In this document: piece by piece, positions 32,134-41,655 of the stretch
Layout: every line of letters begins with the position of its first letter
Position numbering within the stretch: position 1 is the first letter of the stretch
Virus record (IMG/VR): IMGVR_UViG_3300025570_000030
Location: 1-41,655 of that record
Source: a virus
Direction: 5' to 3' (one strand)
DNA: 41,655 bases
Made by a program: the position numbers and the translations under genes
The notes under the pieces: generated by a model
The model's database searches: none
Seen by the model: only the letters and a program-made list of their open reading frames with translations
What the model was told of the DNA's origin: nothing

Positions 32134-33636
32134 ATGGCAGAAGATTCATCATTAGAATTCAATTATACCGCTACCGTAGTACAATATACTATATTAGAAG
32201 GAACTAATATTTCTAGTCAGCATCCTACGGCGGTTATAAAAATAACAGCAAACACGGGATACACAGTAACAGCTGGGGACTTTTCCTGGAATGGACCCTT
32301 AGCGGGAATTACTAGCGTAGCTTTTACTCAAGATGGTTTATTTGTTTTATGCACAGTTACATACGATACATCGTTAGTAATGCCCGCGGCTAATCTTAAT
32401 TTAGGATTATGTATAATAGGTGATGCAGTCTTAGACGGTGTAACTGTAGCTGGAACATTGACAAGCGCTGTTGACGTTAGTGTAACAACTACCACTCCTT
32501 CTGAAACAGACACAGCATACAGTGCTTCAGGAGCAGAAGGTGGAACTTCATCAGTATTATTTACTAGAACTTATTCAGCTCCTTCAGGATTTTATTGGTC
32601 AGCAACTCCTAGCATACAATTAACAACCGGAAACTTAGGGCAATACAATATTACTCAAACGCCTACATATACGGCTGCTAATGAACTTATAGCTATAACC
32701 TACTCTGTAACTTACATATTTACTAGTGGTAATGTATCCGGCGATAAGTTTGATATAAACGTGCCTAAAGTTGCTCAAATATTAACGCCAGCAACAGGGG
32801 TTACATCGTTTACTGGGCCAACTACGGGAGTACAAGCTAGCGGAACTAATTACATAATGACAGTACAAGGGGCAGTTGGGGCTACGTATAGCATTTCTAT
32901 GAGTGATGGAACTACTTCTACAGCTGTAGCAACTAATGCTGTTATGGGAACTAGTGGTAATGCACAACATAATTTTATAATTGTACCTAATACAGGCACT
33001 TCAGATATAACGTGGACAGCCACTATATCCGGAGATATAGAGTCGGGAGTTTCAACAACCATAACGTTTATTCAACTATTTCCCGTTGTTACTTGTGGAG
33101 GAGTATTAGCTGACGCTCCTGTTAACGCAATTACAGATTATTCTATTAACTTGAACTCTTCTGGCGGAATACTTACTTTCCTAGTTAAAGCAGGTGTAGC
33201 TACTAAATTTGAAATAATACACGGAACCGCTGCTGGCACTAAAAAAGCTACTTCCGGAATTATCGCCAGTGGATTAAGTAACGCCGGTCCTTTCGACAAT
33301 TTAACTGGAACTGAACCATCTAATACTCTACCCACTGATGTCCAAGCAGGAGGAGGGAGTGGTCGTATAGATCAATATATATATAATCCGCAAGATCCTA
33401 ACAAACAATCAACTAGACAAGGTGACTTTGCCACTGATACCAGTTTTGAAATTCTAAATATGACCGTAGCAGGAGCAGAAACTTATCATCAAGTTTTATG
33501 GTGGGAATACACAGCGGGTGATTACACCACTAATGCTAACGCAACCTTAAGAGTAACTAATTCGAATGTACCGGGAACTATAGCGGCTAAAATATATCAA
33601 ACATGCTGCCCCGACAATGTTTGTACAACACCCTAA
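32134..33636 (+). CDS. Fibre-like protein with Ig-like beta domains
   Basis: This 500-aa Thr/Ser/Ala-rich protein has few Lys or Arg residues. Segments such as TAVIKITANTGYTVTAGDFS (about 30-49) and GYTVTAGDF / GFYWSATPSIQLTTGNLG look like repeated Ig-like or bacterial-type beta sandwiches. A region with YSISMSDGTTSTAV and ITWTATISGDIESGVSTTIT (about 250-310) is another. The C-terminus has a Cys-rich end (YQTCCPDNVCTTP). It follows the muzzle gene, whose C-terminal extension has a related composition, so it may attach there as a tail appendage. Confidence 0.68.
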   Translation: MAEDSSLEFNYTATVVQYTILEGTNISSQHPTAVIKITANTGYTVTAGDFSWNGPLAGITSVAFTQDGLFVLCTVTYDTSLVMPAANLNLGLCIIGDAVLDGVTVAGTLTSAVDVSVTTTTPSETDTAYSASGAEGGTSSVLFTRTYSAPSGFYWSATPSIQLTTGNLGQYNITQTPTYTAANELIAITYSVTYIFTSGNVSGDKFDINVPKVAQILTPATGVTSFTGPTTGVQASGTNYIMTVQGAVGATYSISMSDGTTSTAVATNAVMGTSGNAQHNFIIVPNTGTSDITWTATISGDIESGVSTTITFIQLFPVVTCGGVLADAPVNAITDYSINLNSSGGILTFLVKAGVATKFEIIHGTAAGTKKATSGIIASGLSNAGPFDNLTGTEPSNTLPTDVQAGGGSGRIDQYIYNPQDPNKQSTRQGDFATDTSFEILNMTVAGAETYHQVLWWEYTAGDYTTNANATLRVTNSNVPGTIAAKIYQTCCPDNVCTTP

Positions 33637-33647
33637 ATAAATAAACT

Positions 33648-34001
33648 ATGGCAGCAGCTCCTGTACCTATACAAATAAATTTTCCTAATTACTTACCCGT
33701 AGGTTTAGATCTACACGACATAGTATACTATTTAGATACCTCCGAAAACGAGCATGTTAGAATGGGACCTGTAACTTCTATAGTTAACAACGAGAATACT
33801 AATGTGTATTATATAATAGTAAACGCTTCTCCTGGAGTAGCTCCGCCTAATACCGAGGATTTTATTTATTATAAAAAGAATCCTATAGGCTATGTAAGTT
33901 CTTTGAAGGGATATTTTGCGGAAGCACAATTTATAAACACTCAAACTAAGTATGCGGAATTGTTTTCAGTTGGAGCTGAGGTATTTGAGAGCAGTAAATA
34001 A
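33648..34001 (+). CDS. Small tail or virion structural protein
   Basis: The 117-aa protein has a beta-strand pattern (LPVGLDLHDIVYYLDT, VYYIIVN) and a C-terminal phrase GYFAEAQFINTQTKYAELFS followed by EVFESSK. I recall that ending from small virion proteins in marine phage genomes next to muzzle and fibre genes. No enzyme motif. Its function is unknown; a tail adaptor or decoration protein is plausible. Confidence 0.65.
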   Translation: MAAAPVPIQINFPNYLPVGLDLHDIVYYLDTSENEHVRMGPVTSIVNNENTNVYYIIVNASPGVAPPNTEDFIYYKKNPIGYVSSLKGYFAEAQFINTQTKYAELFSVGAEVFESSK

Positions 34002-34031
34002 CGTGTAATAATACAATATAAAACATAAATT

Positions 34032-34658
34032 ATGATAGGAGCAGCAATGGGTGCCCTAGGTGGATTAACAAAAATAGCCGGGGGAATTATAGGATCTAAA
34101 AAAAGAAAGCAAGAGCAAAGAGATGCTCAGAAGAATATGAACATGAGAATGGCACAGTTTGAAATGGCTGATACTTCTAATGTATATAAAGACATGGAAA
34201 ATACCATGGAAGATTTAACTGTTAACACACAGCAAGCTGACTTTCAAGCTCAACAAGCAAATCAAGGTATTGCAAATACTATGAATTCGATGCAAGGTGC
34301 AGCTGGCGGAAGTGGTATTGCAGCAATGGCTCAAGCAATGGCGGGACAACAAGCTCAGAACATGCAGCAAGCTAGTGTATCTATAGGGCAGCAAGAACAA
34401 GCCAATCAAATGGCAGAAAGGAATATGGCTAGCCAATTACAAACACAAGAAGCTGCAGGTGAACTACAATCAAGGGCTGCTGAAAAAGAAAAAACAGATA
34501 CATTACTGGGTATGTCTCAAAATAGATTAGGCGCAGCTAATCAGGCTATGGAAGCGCAAAAGCAAGCTATAATAGGTGGAGTTGGAGATATGGCAGCTGG
34601 AGCAGCTGGAATGAGTGGTATAGCTAGTAAGGTGCCTGATTTTATACAAGACGCATAA
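34032..34658 (+). CDS. Internal virion protein, small (T7 gp14-like by layout)
   Basis: It encodes 208 aa. A Gly/Ala-rich hydrophobic N-terminus (IGAAMGALGGLTKIAGGIIG) is followed by a basic stretch (SKKRKQEQR), a helical Gln/Ala/Met-rich body (DTSNVYKDMENTMEDLTVN, then a Gln-rich part) and a Gly/Ala-rich C-terminus (GGVGDMAAGAAGMSGIA). This matches the smallest ejection proteins, which insert into the outer membrane during DNA entry. It is the first of three consecutive internal-protein genes. Confidence 0.75.
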   Translation: MIGAAMGALGGLTKIAGGIIGSKKRKQEQRDAQKNMNMRMAQFEMADTSNVYKDMENTMEDLTVNTQQADFQAQQANQGIANTMNSMQGAAGGSGIAAMAQAMAGQQAQNMQQASVSIGQQEQANQMAERNMASQLQTQEAAGELQSRAAEKEKTDTLLGMSQNRLGAANQAMEAQKQAIIGGVGDMAAGAAGMSGIASKVPDFIQDA

Positions 34659-34667
34659 TAAAAAGAT

Positions 34668-36002
34668 ATGGCAAATTCAGATTTAATAAAAGGAGCGGCA
34701 AAAGTATACGCTAGTCAAACGGGAGACATGGGAGCTTCATTTTCTAAAAGTTTAGAGAAGGGGGCCGCTAGACTACGAGCGATTAGCGATAATAAAAAAC
34801 GAGAGAAAGAAGTTATTAATAATAAAACGGCTAATTTTATAAATCGTTTAAACTCAACTGTAGATGTAACCAATTTAAACGGATCTCAACAGCAAGCAGT
34901 AACTGACTTCCTTGTTAAAGGTAGAAATGAATATGCAGGATTAGCTAGTCGTATGGCTAAAATGGAACCAAGTAGTGCAGGCTATATGGATTCTGTAAGC
35001 AGAATGAATGACATACAAATGAGTTTTCAAACTTTAGCAGGGAACATTAAAATGTATAAAAAAGACAGAGTGTCTTTTATAGAAGATTTTGACAATGACA
35101 TGCTATCTGAAGGTAACGAAGTAGGAACTTTAGGAGAAGTTTCTAATATATATACAGAAGGTAGCAACTTTAGTGTTGCTCAAGGAGGTGGATTAGAATT
35201 TTTTGATGAAGCATCCGGGCTTAGTAAAAACTATTCGGATATTAAAAAACCATTCTTAAAAGATTTCGCAGCTGCTGATAATATAATACAGATGAACCAG
35301 TCGTTATATGCTTCAGGGAAAGAATTAACAGGTGCTAGAAGGAATATGATCCAGCAAAAACTAAAGAACCTAATAGGCAAAGGAGGTAGAGATACTCTTA
35401 TGTCTTTAGCTTCCGATGATTTCATTATGGAAGGTGGATTAGGATTACAAGATCCTATGCTGTTCGAACCTGAAAATCAAGATGCTTTAAAGCAAGCTGT
35501 ATTAGATGGTTACATGAACGTATTAGATGCTTCAGCTAAACAAGGTGCAGCGGATAAAGCCCCTAAAGCAAGTAGTAATAAAGGATTAGGCTTTACTAAG
35601 TCTGTCGAAAGTGAAATAAGGAGCGCAGGTCCCGTGCTAGAGGATGCTGAAGCATTTGTGAATATGTCAGGAGATTTACAAGGCATGGTTAATACATTAA
35701 ACTTTAAAAATCCAGGGTCTAGGCCTTACATGGGAATAGATGAGTTTAAGCAACTAGCTAAAGAAAACCAAGAAGATTTTGATGAGGCTGCTTTTGATGA
35801 AAAGTATAAAGGAATAAGTTTATTAAAATTTGATGGCGGTGCATCTAGGCCTTTACCTATAGATATTAATAATCCTAAAGAATTGTTTAAACTATACCTA
35901 AGTGTATCTGGATTAGGAGATCAAGCCTCTAATTACTTCATATCAAACTTTGACATATCTAACTCTAACGAGGGGGGTTCAACATCTAAATATAATAAAT
36001 AA
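34668..36002 (+). CDS. Internal virion protein, middle
   Basis: The 444-aa helical protein starts with LIKGAAKVYASQTGDMGASF, then ARLRAISDNKKREKEV (coiled-coil-like). The remaining parts are mixed helical with no catalytic motif. Its place between the small and giant internal proteins is that of T7 gp15, so an ejectosome component is likely. Nine bases separate it from the previous gene, three from the next. Confidence 0.68.
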   Translation: MANSDLIKGAAKVYASQTGDMGASFSKSLEKGAARLRAISDNKKREKEVINNKTANFINRLNSTVDVTNLNGSQQQAVTDFLVKGRNEYAGLASRMAKMEPSSAGYMDSVSRMNDIQMSFQTLAGNIKMYKKDRVSFIEDFDNDMLSEGNEVGTLGEVSNIYTEGSNFSVAQGGGLEFFDEASGLSKNYSDIKKPFLKDFAAADNIIQMNQSLYASGKELTGARRNMIQQKLKNLIGKGGRDTLMSLASDDFIMEGGLGLQDPMLFEPENQDALKQAVLDGYMNVLDASAKQGAADKAPKASSNKGLGFTKSVESEIRSAGPVLEDAEAFVNMSGDLQGMVNTLNFKNPGSRPYMGIDEFKQLAKENQEDFDEAAFDEKYKGISLLKFDGGASRPLPIDINNPKELFKLYLSVSGLGDQASNYFISNFDISNSNEGGSTSKYNK

Positions 36003-36005
36003 AAT

Positions 36006-39000
36006 ATGAACGAAGAAGCATTAAACGACTCGTTTAACCTATTTGCTAGCCAAGGCTATAATGGCTCAATAGAGGATTATAAAGAACTTATGGTGTCTAA
36101 TAAAGACGCTAGGGCTGATTCTTACAACCTGTTTACAGGTCAAGGATATAACGGAACTGACACTGATTTTAATGACCTTATAGGCGTAAGTGGGCAAGTT
36201 ACACTTACAGATGATGAAGTGGGAAAGACAAACGACTCTGCGAATGCGGATCCAAGTGCGGAGTCAAACGTTACGGATTCAACATCGGAAAATGGTTCTT
36301 CGGTATCTCAAGAAAAAGATACTGCCGTTGAAAGATTATTTGGTAAAAATTTTATTACAGATTTTGCAGGAGATTTATACAGGTCGGCCGCATCCGGTTG
36401 GACTCAAGGTGAGTCTTTAGATTCAGCAATGGATATATTTAACGACGGTAAGAACATGACTGAGGATCAGTATGTTGAGTTTGTTAATCAATCCAGAGCA
36501 ATGGAAAATGCTGGTCAAACGGATGAAATGATAGATTTTAGCGAACAGTACGCTAAAGATAAAAAAGAGTATGGAAGTGTAGGGGCGTTTTTTACAAGCT
36601 GGTGGAAAAATCCAACAGTAATGACTCAATATACCGTGCAATCATTATCAAACATGGCTTCTAGCGCGATGAATAGTGATGATGCTGCATTAATAGCCGC
36701 TGGAGGTGCTACTCTAGGGGCTGCTGTTGGAACTGCTGCAACACCTATAGGAACCGTAATAGGTGGACTTGCTGGGGGTATGGGGGCTTTATCAGGAACT
36801 ATGGAGGTTGGTTTTACTACCGCTCAATTACTACAAGAGGCGGCTGTTGAAGCAGGTAAAGATTGGAACACTATGTCCGATACCGAAAGAATAGATTGGA
36901 CTAAAGAAGTTGTAAACAACAAAGATCTTTATGATGATCTAACAAATAAAGCTTTAAAAAGAGGTATTGCTATTGGCGCTATTGATGCTGTTACCGGAGT
37001 ACTATCAGGAGGAGCTGGAAATTTAGCTAGAAAAACTGTATCAACCACCGCTAGGAGCGCTATGGCTGGAGCTGCTGAAGTTGCTGCTGTTGCCGCTACT
37101 GAAACCACTGGTGGATTAGCTAGTGAAATAGCTGGACAATTAGCTGCTGATCAGGAATTAAACGCTCAGGAAATACTTACAGAAGGATTTGCGGATAAAA
37201 CATTTACAATAATAAACGTAGCTCAAGGTGGTTTAAAAGCTCCTAAATATACATTAGCAGGTGAAAAAATGAATGGCAAAAGATTTAGGGAAGCTGTTCA
37301 AATTATGGACGATGCTACTATTGCTACAGCCGAACTTGAAATATCTAATGATCCTTTAATGGAAAAGATAATTCTAAACAGAAAAACCGACATAAAAATA
37401 GATCAAGAGATAGATGCTACTATAAGCGGAGTTGATGATAGAGCTGAAATAATTAAGCTGCAGAAAAAACTAAACAAATTAAAAGGCAATGATAGTGTAA
37501 CCGCAAAGAATACTAGGTCTGAATTAACTTCTCAAATAACTGAAATACAGGATAAGTATAAAGGATCTGAAGTCGATGTAACTATTAAACAACGCCAAGA
37601 AGCTGTAGCTAAAGCAGTTGACACTAAATTTGAAGAGAACTTTAATAAATACTACAAAGGAGCTAAAAAAGCGGCTAAAGACTTGGGCTTTAAGCAAGGT
37701 CCTAAAATTTACAAAACAACTAAGGGGTACGAAAAAGCCATAGCTGCCAAATTTAAATTTGACTCGTTTGATAAATATATAGAAGCTGTAGCTAAAGATA
37801 AAAACATATCTATTGAAAAGGCTGCTAAAATATCAAGAGGATCCGATGGGGTATTCTTAGGTGAAGGCACCATGTTTATTGATAAACAAAAAGCTAAAGA
37901 AGTAGGTGCTATTTCGGGGGCTTCACACGAACTATTACACCCTGTATTTAATGCTGCAATTGGGAGCGCTAATGCTCAAGGTAAAATAGTTAAAGAGTTT
38001 AAGAAAGCAATGACTTCCAAGCAAAAAAGATTTGTTAGGAATAAACTTAAAGCTAATGTAAAACCAGAAAACTGGAATACAGAATACTTAAATTACTTTT
38101 CTGATGCAATATTAAAAGGAGAAATTAATTACGACAAAACTTTATTTGAAAAACTAAAAGACATTGTTCTTGGAATACTTAAAGGAGCTGGGTTTGATAA
38201 TGTTTCTTTTGATAGTGGAAGAGAAGTATATAACTTTTTAAAAGAATACAATACTAGCTTAAAAGAAACTGGACAAGTAAGTGAAAAAGCAGTTGAAGCT
38301 ATTAAAACTGCTGAAACAAAACGTACTACCAAGCTTAGAAAGGAAAATTCTAATGCTCCAGAAGTAAAAGCTGCTACTGTTAGCAGAGTAGGAGATATAC
38401 AAAAATCTGTTAATCAAGAAATATTAGATTTAACAGACGCATTAGATGCTGCAGAGGATGCTTATGCAGATGACGCAGACAATCCTACATTATTAAAAAA
38501 TGTTGAATTAGCTGAAAAAGCTTTAGAGGAAGCAGAAGAAAGAGCGTTATCAGGAAAGCCTGTAGTGGTTAAACCCAAAGAAGAAAAGAAAAAGGTAGTT
38601 AAAAAAGAGCCAAAGCCGGTTCGAACAACTAACTTAGCCCCTCAGACTGCTCAAGATAAAAAAATAATGGATACCTACAATGAAGGTATGAAGGACACTA
38701 AAAGAACTAGTTTTACTAGTAGTAATCCTTTACCTGCTAAAGTAGAAAACAAATTAATACCTCTTTTCGAAGGGTATATAAATACATTAGTACAACAAAA
38801 GTTTAAGCAATATCAATCTGAAGCTTTAGAATTTCAAGATGCGCTATCTATATTAAGAGTAGAAGCAGTTAATGCTTTAAGAACATTTAATCCTGCTCGT
38901 AATGAAAATTTATCAGGATATGTACGTAGGTTAATAGCACTTAGACAACCTAAGATGTTTGAAAAAGCTAATAAAGAATTTACTAGTAGTCTAGATGGTG

Positions 39001-41655
39001 TAGATATAGAGGGAGATGCGGGTGTTATACGTAGCTTTGCTAATGAAGAAACAGTTGCTCCGGAAAGTCTTATAAAAGCATCGAAAGTAATAAGCACTAA
39101 GGTGAAAGACAACTTAGTTAGTATGGTAAAAGCGTGGGCTAGCCAAAATAATATAAATTTTGATCTGTTTAGATTTGGAGATGTAGATGCCAATGCTACC
39201 GTTATTGTAGATGGCAAAAAAGTTACAATACTACATGAATTATTAAAAGAGTTATTTCCTGATGTTAATCCTGAAAAGTTTTTAGATAGCAGCACCATGT
39301 TTACAGGCCCCGAAGCTAGTATCGTTTTAGAAAAGCTAGCCTCTAATGAACAAGAGCTAATAGAGCTATTTATAAATCTTCTACCTAGAGGAGCTGTAAT
39401 GCCTAAAGGCAAGAATAAAGCTATAGTTAAAGACGACAATTATGGTAAGTCAACAAAGCTTGATAAGTCTATACTTACTGCTTTCTATAACAAGGGAGAT
39501 ATATCCGAGCGTTTTACAAAAGACGCTGGACTTATACCTTTTACTTTAAAAGACAATGTCCGTTATAGCGACGTTCACAAAGCTTTTGGAATGGATTCAG
39601 CTGGTAACAAGTTAAACTACAAACGATCCGGTAAAGGAAGCGCAGGGCCCGTTTTAGCGTCCGCATATAAGATGTTAGGTAGACTAATAATGAATGAAAT
39701 TATTAGAACTGACTTAAACCTAACTGCGGAACAGAAAATGAATGTAGGCGCAGGTAAAAGTGATTTACAATTCAGTAAAAACGCAAGTGTTCTGGAAGCT
39801 TTAAATGTTGAGGGCACTGAAAATTTTAGAAACATCTTTGCTCATCATAGCGAAAAATACAGAAAAGAAGGTCAAGATTTATTAATTGAATTAGCTTATA
39901 GGTTTACCCCAGAAGAAGTTAGAGATTATATACTGCCTTTAATTTCTGACGTAGACGGCTCTAACTATGATGGGGACTCGAAGTTGCTTTTTAAAAACAA
40001 AGATGATTTTTTTAGAAAGCTAAAAAAGTACAGAAAAAGTAAATTTGGAGATTACAAGCCTCGTCAACAAAGAATATCTGTTGAAGGTGGAGCCGAATTA
40101 AAATTAGCAAAAGTTACTAGCAAATATTACCAAGGCGCTTCTTTTATAGAAAACATTAAGGCTTTTGTAGGAAATATAAAAGATAGACAAACATTTGCAA
40201 AAGAACAGCAAAAAGGGTTACTTAAAATAGTTAAAACATTGTCAGAAATTTTAGATGAAACTTCTTCTAAAAAAGGAGGGTTTGATGGCAAAAAGTTTAA
40301 AGATATATCATTAGGTATATTTGCTTATTTTAACTATTTAAACACTAAAAATAAGAACGGAATACTTCGTACCTCAGCTGTTCCTACACAAATGGCTATA
40401 ATCCCAAGGCTTTTAGGGTTTAAAGATACACCTGTAAAATATATTTACGAACATACCCAGACCGCTTCCGATACATCGGGAGAATTGTTGCAATTAATAT
40501 TTAATAAATTTGCAAAAAATCAAAAATTTGGCAAAGACGCAAATATTGAAAAAGAATTTAAGGAAATTATGAATGGGTATACAGTTGCATTAATACCAAA
40601 AATTTATGATACCTTATTAAACACAATAGCTAAAGAAAACGGGGACAGAGAAAACACTAAAACCAGGAAAGATTACATTAAAAAATTATTAAAGCCAGGA
40701 GAAGACGGCATTCCTACTAGATATAAAATACCTGCTTTTGAAAGTTTACTTGAAGAATATGGATTAGAATCTTTACAAGATATACTTACGCCTATTAGTA
40801 AAGCAGCTTTTGAAAATGAAGTAGGTTCTGATGCTACAAAGCAGGCAATAATCATGGAAACCCAATTTTCTATAAGTAGAATAGAAACTGCTGATATACT
40901 AAACAAGGCTAACAATAATGCTAATAACATCAATGCCAAGCCTAAAGGTATAAGTGTTTGGGATTTTGACGATACCTTAGCTAAGACTAAAAGCAATGTA
41001 TTATATACAATGCCTGATGGTACTAAAGGTAAACTTAACGCAGAAGAGTTTGCCAAGAAGGGTGATCAGATGCTGGAAGAAGGAGTTGAATTTGACTTTA
41101 GTGAATTCAGTAAAGTTGTTAATGGAAGCAAAGGTCCTTTCTTTGAAAAGGCTATGGCTAGAAATAAAAAGTTTGGAAACAAAAATGTTTTCATACTTAC
41201 AGCCAGACCGGCAAACAGTGAAAGTGCTATACACGAGTTTTTAAAAGGTATTGGATTAGATATACCTTTACAAAATATTACTGGCTTAGCTAATTCCTCG
41301 CCTCAAGCTAAGGCTAACTGGGTTGTAGGTAAAGCTGCGGAAGGTTATAATGATTTTTATTTTGCAGACGACGCTACTCAAAATGTTAAAGCCGTTGATA
41401 AGGCATTAAAAAAATTACCTGTTAAAAGTAAAGCTGAACTAGCAGTAATTAAAAAGTCGGATATACAGTTTAGTATGAACACTAAGTATACAACTAAATG
41501 GGCAGGTCTAAGGGATTTACCGGGAAATGAGAGCGCACGTGACTTAGTTACTAGTGGGACTCTAAGAGTTGGTGAAAATACGATTGGAATAACAATTGAC
41601 GATGGAGCTGCTCCAGGTAGTGAAGCATTGGACTTTGAGTTTCCAGATTTAGGTA
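36006..41655 (+). CDS. Giant internal virion protein with HExxH and HAD domains (partial)
   Basis: The frame is open from ATG 36006 to the window end, at least 1883 aa, with no stop. Residues 9-30 and 40-61 are tandem repeats (FNLFASQGYNGSIEDYKELM and YNLFTGQGYNGTDTDFNDLI). A Gly/Ala-rich hydrophobic part lies around 225-280. H641-E642-L643-L644-H645 in SGASHELLHPVFNA is a zinc-peptidase motif, with a possible third ligand in NTEYLNYFSD. A Lys-rich linker follows (about 860-880). Near 940-980 a segment (ILRVEAVNALRTFNPARNEN, then LSGYVRRLIALR) faintly recalls sigma-70 region 2. Residues 1653-1789 are a full HAD phosphatase: DFDDTLA, T1732 in FILTARP, and D1788-D1789 in YFADDAT. It resembles ejected proteins in place of T7 gp16, and probably acts inside the cell at entry. 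Confidence 0.82.
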   Translation, partial: MNEEALNDSFNLFASQGYNGSIEDYKELMVSNKDARADSYNLFTGQGYNGTDTDFNDLIGVSGQVTLTDDEVGKTNDSANADPSAESNVTDSTSENGSSVSQEKDTAVERLFGKNFITDFAGDLYRSAASGWTQGESLDSAMDIFNDGKNMTEDQYVEFVNQSRAMENAGQTDEMIDFSEQYAKDKKEYGSVGAFFTSWWKNPTVMTQYTVQSLSNMASSAMNSDDAALIAAGGATLGAAVGTAATPIGTVIGGLAGGMGALSGTMEVGFTTAQLLQEAAVEAGKDWNTMSDTERIDWTKEVVNNKDLYDDLTNKALKRGIAIGAIDAVTGVLSGGAGNLARKTVSTTARSAMAGAAEVAAVAATETTGGLASEIAGQLAADQELNAQEILTEGFADKTFTIINVAQGGLKAPKYTLAGEKMNGKRFREAVQIMDDATIATAELEISNDPLMEKIILNRKTDIKIDQEIDATISGVDDRAEIIKLQKKLNKLKGNDSVTAKNTRSELTSQITEIQDKYKGSEVDVTIKQRQEAVAKAVDTKFEENFNKYYKGAKKAAKDLGFKQGPKIYKTTKGYEKAIAAKFKFDSFDKYIEAVAKDKNISIEKAAKISRGSDGVFLGEGTMFIDKQKAKEVGAISGASHELLHPVFNAAIGSANAQGKIVKEFKKAMTSKQKRFVRNKLKANVKPENWNTEYLNYFSDAILKGEINYDKTLFEKLKDIVLGILKGAGFDNVSFDSGREVYNFLKEYNTSLKETGQVSEKAVEAIKTAETKRTTKLRKENSNAPEVKAATVSRVGDIQKSVNQEILDLTDALDAAEDAYADDADNPTLLKNVELAEKALEEAEERALSGKPVVVKPKEEKKKVVKKEPKPVRTTNLAPQTAQDKKIMDTYNEGMKDTKRTSFTSSNPLPAKVENKLIPLFEGYINTLVQQKFKQYQSEALEFQDALSILRVEAVNALRTFNPARNENLSGYVRRLIALRQPKMFEKANKEFTSSLDGVDIEGDAGVIRSFANEETVAPESLIKASKVISTKVKDNLVSMVKAWASQNNINFDLFRFGDVDANATVIVDGKKVTILHELLKELFPDVNPEKFLDSSTMFTGPEASIVLEKLASNEQELIELFINLLPRGAVMPKGKNKAIVKDDNYGKSTKLDKSILTAFYNKGDISERFTKDAGLIPFTLKDNVRYSDVHKAFGMDSAGNKLNYKRSGKGSAGPVLASAYKMLGRLIMNEIIRTDLNLTAEQKMNVGAGKSDLQFSKNASVLEALNVEGTENFRNIFAHHSEKYRKEGQDLLIELAYRFTPEEVRDYILPLISDVDGSNYDGDSKLLFKNKDDFFRKLKKYRKSKFGDYKPRQQRISVEGGAELKLAKVTSKYYQGASFIENIKAFVGNIKDRQTFAKEQQKGLLKIVKTLSEILDETSSKKGGFDGKKFKDISLGIFAYFNYLNTKNKNGILRTSAVPTQMAIIPRLLGFKDTPVKYIYEHTQTASDTSGELLQLIFNKFAKNQKFGKDANIEKEFKEIMNGYTVALIPKIYDTLLNTIAKENGDRENTKTRKDYIKKLLKPGEDGIPTRYKIPAFESLLEEYGLESLQDILTPISKAAFENEVGSDATKQAIIMETQFSISRIETADILNKANNNANNINAKPKGISVWDFDDTLAKTKSNVLYTMPDGTKGKLNAEEFAKKGDQMLEEGVEFDFSEFSKVVNGSKGPFFEKAMARNKKFGNKNVFILTARPANSESAIHEFLKGIGLDIPLQNITGLANSSPQAKANWVVGKAAEGYNDFYFADDATQNVKAVDKALKKLPVKSKAELAVIKKSDIQFSMNTKYTTKWAGLRDLPGNESARDLVTSGTLRVGENTIGITIDDGAAPGSEALDFEFPDLG

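Noticed and set aside
36190-41244. Several short frames on both strands
   Set aside because: They are shadows of the giant open frame starting at 36006, which shows clear domain motifs in one frame throughout.

Overview
The window looks like a large part of a tailed phage genome (Caudoviricetes) with a short-tailed, podovirus-like virion. It encodes a terminase, portal, scaffold, capsid, connector proteins, a tail-muzzle-like protein, a set of internal ejection proteins, and no tape-measure, sheath or tail-tube genes. The DNA is AT-rich. Nearly every gene starts after an A/T-rich stretch with no Shine-Dalgarno sequence, which is typical of Bacteroidota. Together with the protein types, which resemble uncultured marine phages and distantly crAss-like phages, this suggests a marine Bacteroidota (flavobacterial) host. 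The host assignment is inference.

Positions 1-2050 form a leftward (minus-strand) control and accessory block. It holds one 106-aa gene, four tiny genes in a row (50, 47, 51 and 54 aa), and many unannotated signals. A 32-nt element occurs four times with fixed spacing (TTGCAA-N4-AATACG-N9-AGATAAT, minus strand) and is probably a phage-specific promoter. The 8-mer TGCTATAC occurs five times, three of them running into hairpins of different sequence. Two copies of a 50-nt repeat with an internal dyad lie near 115 and 1971. This block is the least explained part of the window.

Positions 2054-41655 are one long rightward late region. (1) 2054-10131: a small basic protein, five appendage/tail-fibre genes (one with seven GIGTT repeats, one with a C1q-like head), and a small conserved phage protein. 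(2) 10198-12008: phage-encoded GroEL and GroES in overlap. (3) 12005-15336: a winged-helix-like protein, a small HExxH protein, four small Lys/Arg-rich proteins (one only 48 aa), and a holin. (4) 15377-16676: a coiled-coil protein, a 72-aa protein, a protein with two GroES-like folds, and a terminase-small-subunit candidate. (5) 16676-23954: large terminase, portal, acidic scaffold and major capsid protein, followed by a strong terminator. (6) 24025-32114: a post-capsid protein, two connector/ring proteins and a 1847-aa muzzle-like protein. (7) 32134-end: a fibre-like protein, a small structural protein, two internal virion proteins, and a giant protein (at least 1883 aa, running off the window) with an HExxH peptidase motif and a complete HAD phosphatase domain.

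Many neighbouring genes overlap as TAATG or ATGA, suggesting translational coupling. No integrase, DNA polymerase, helicase, tRNA or CRISPR array was seen. Replication genes must lie outside the window. All family names are from recognition of the sequence; no database search was run.
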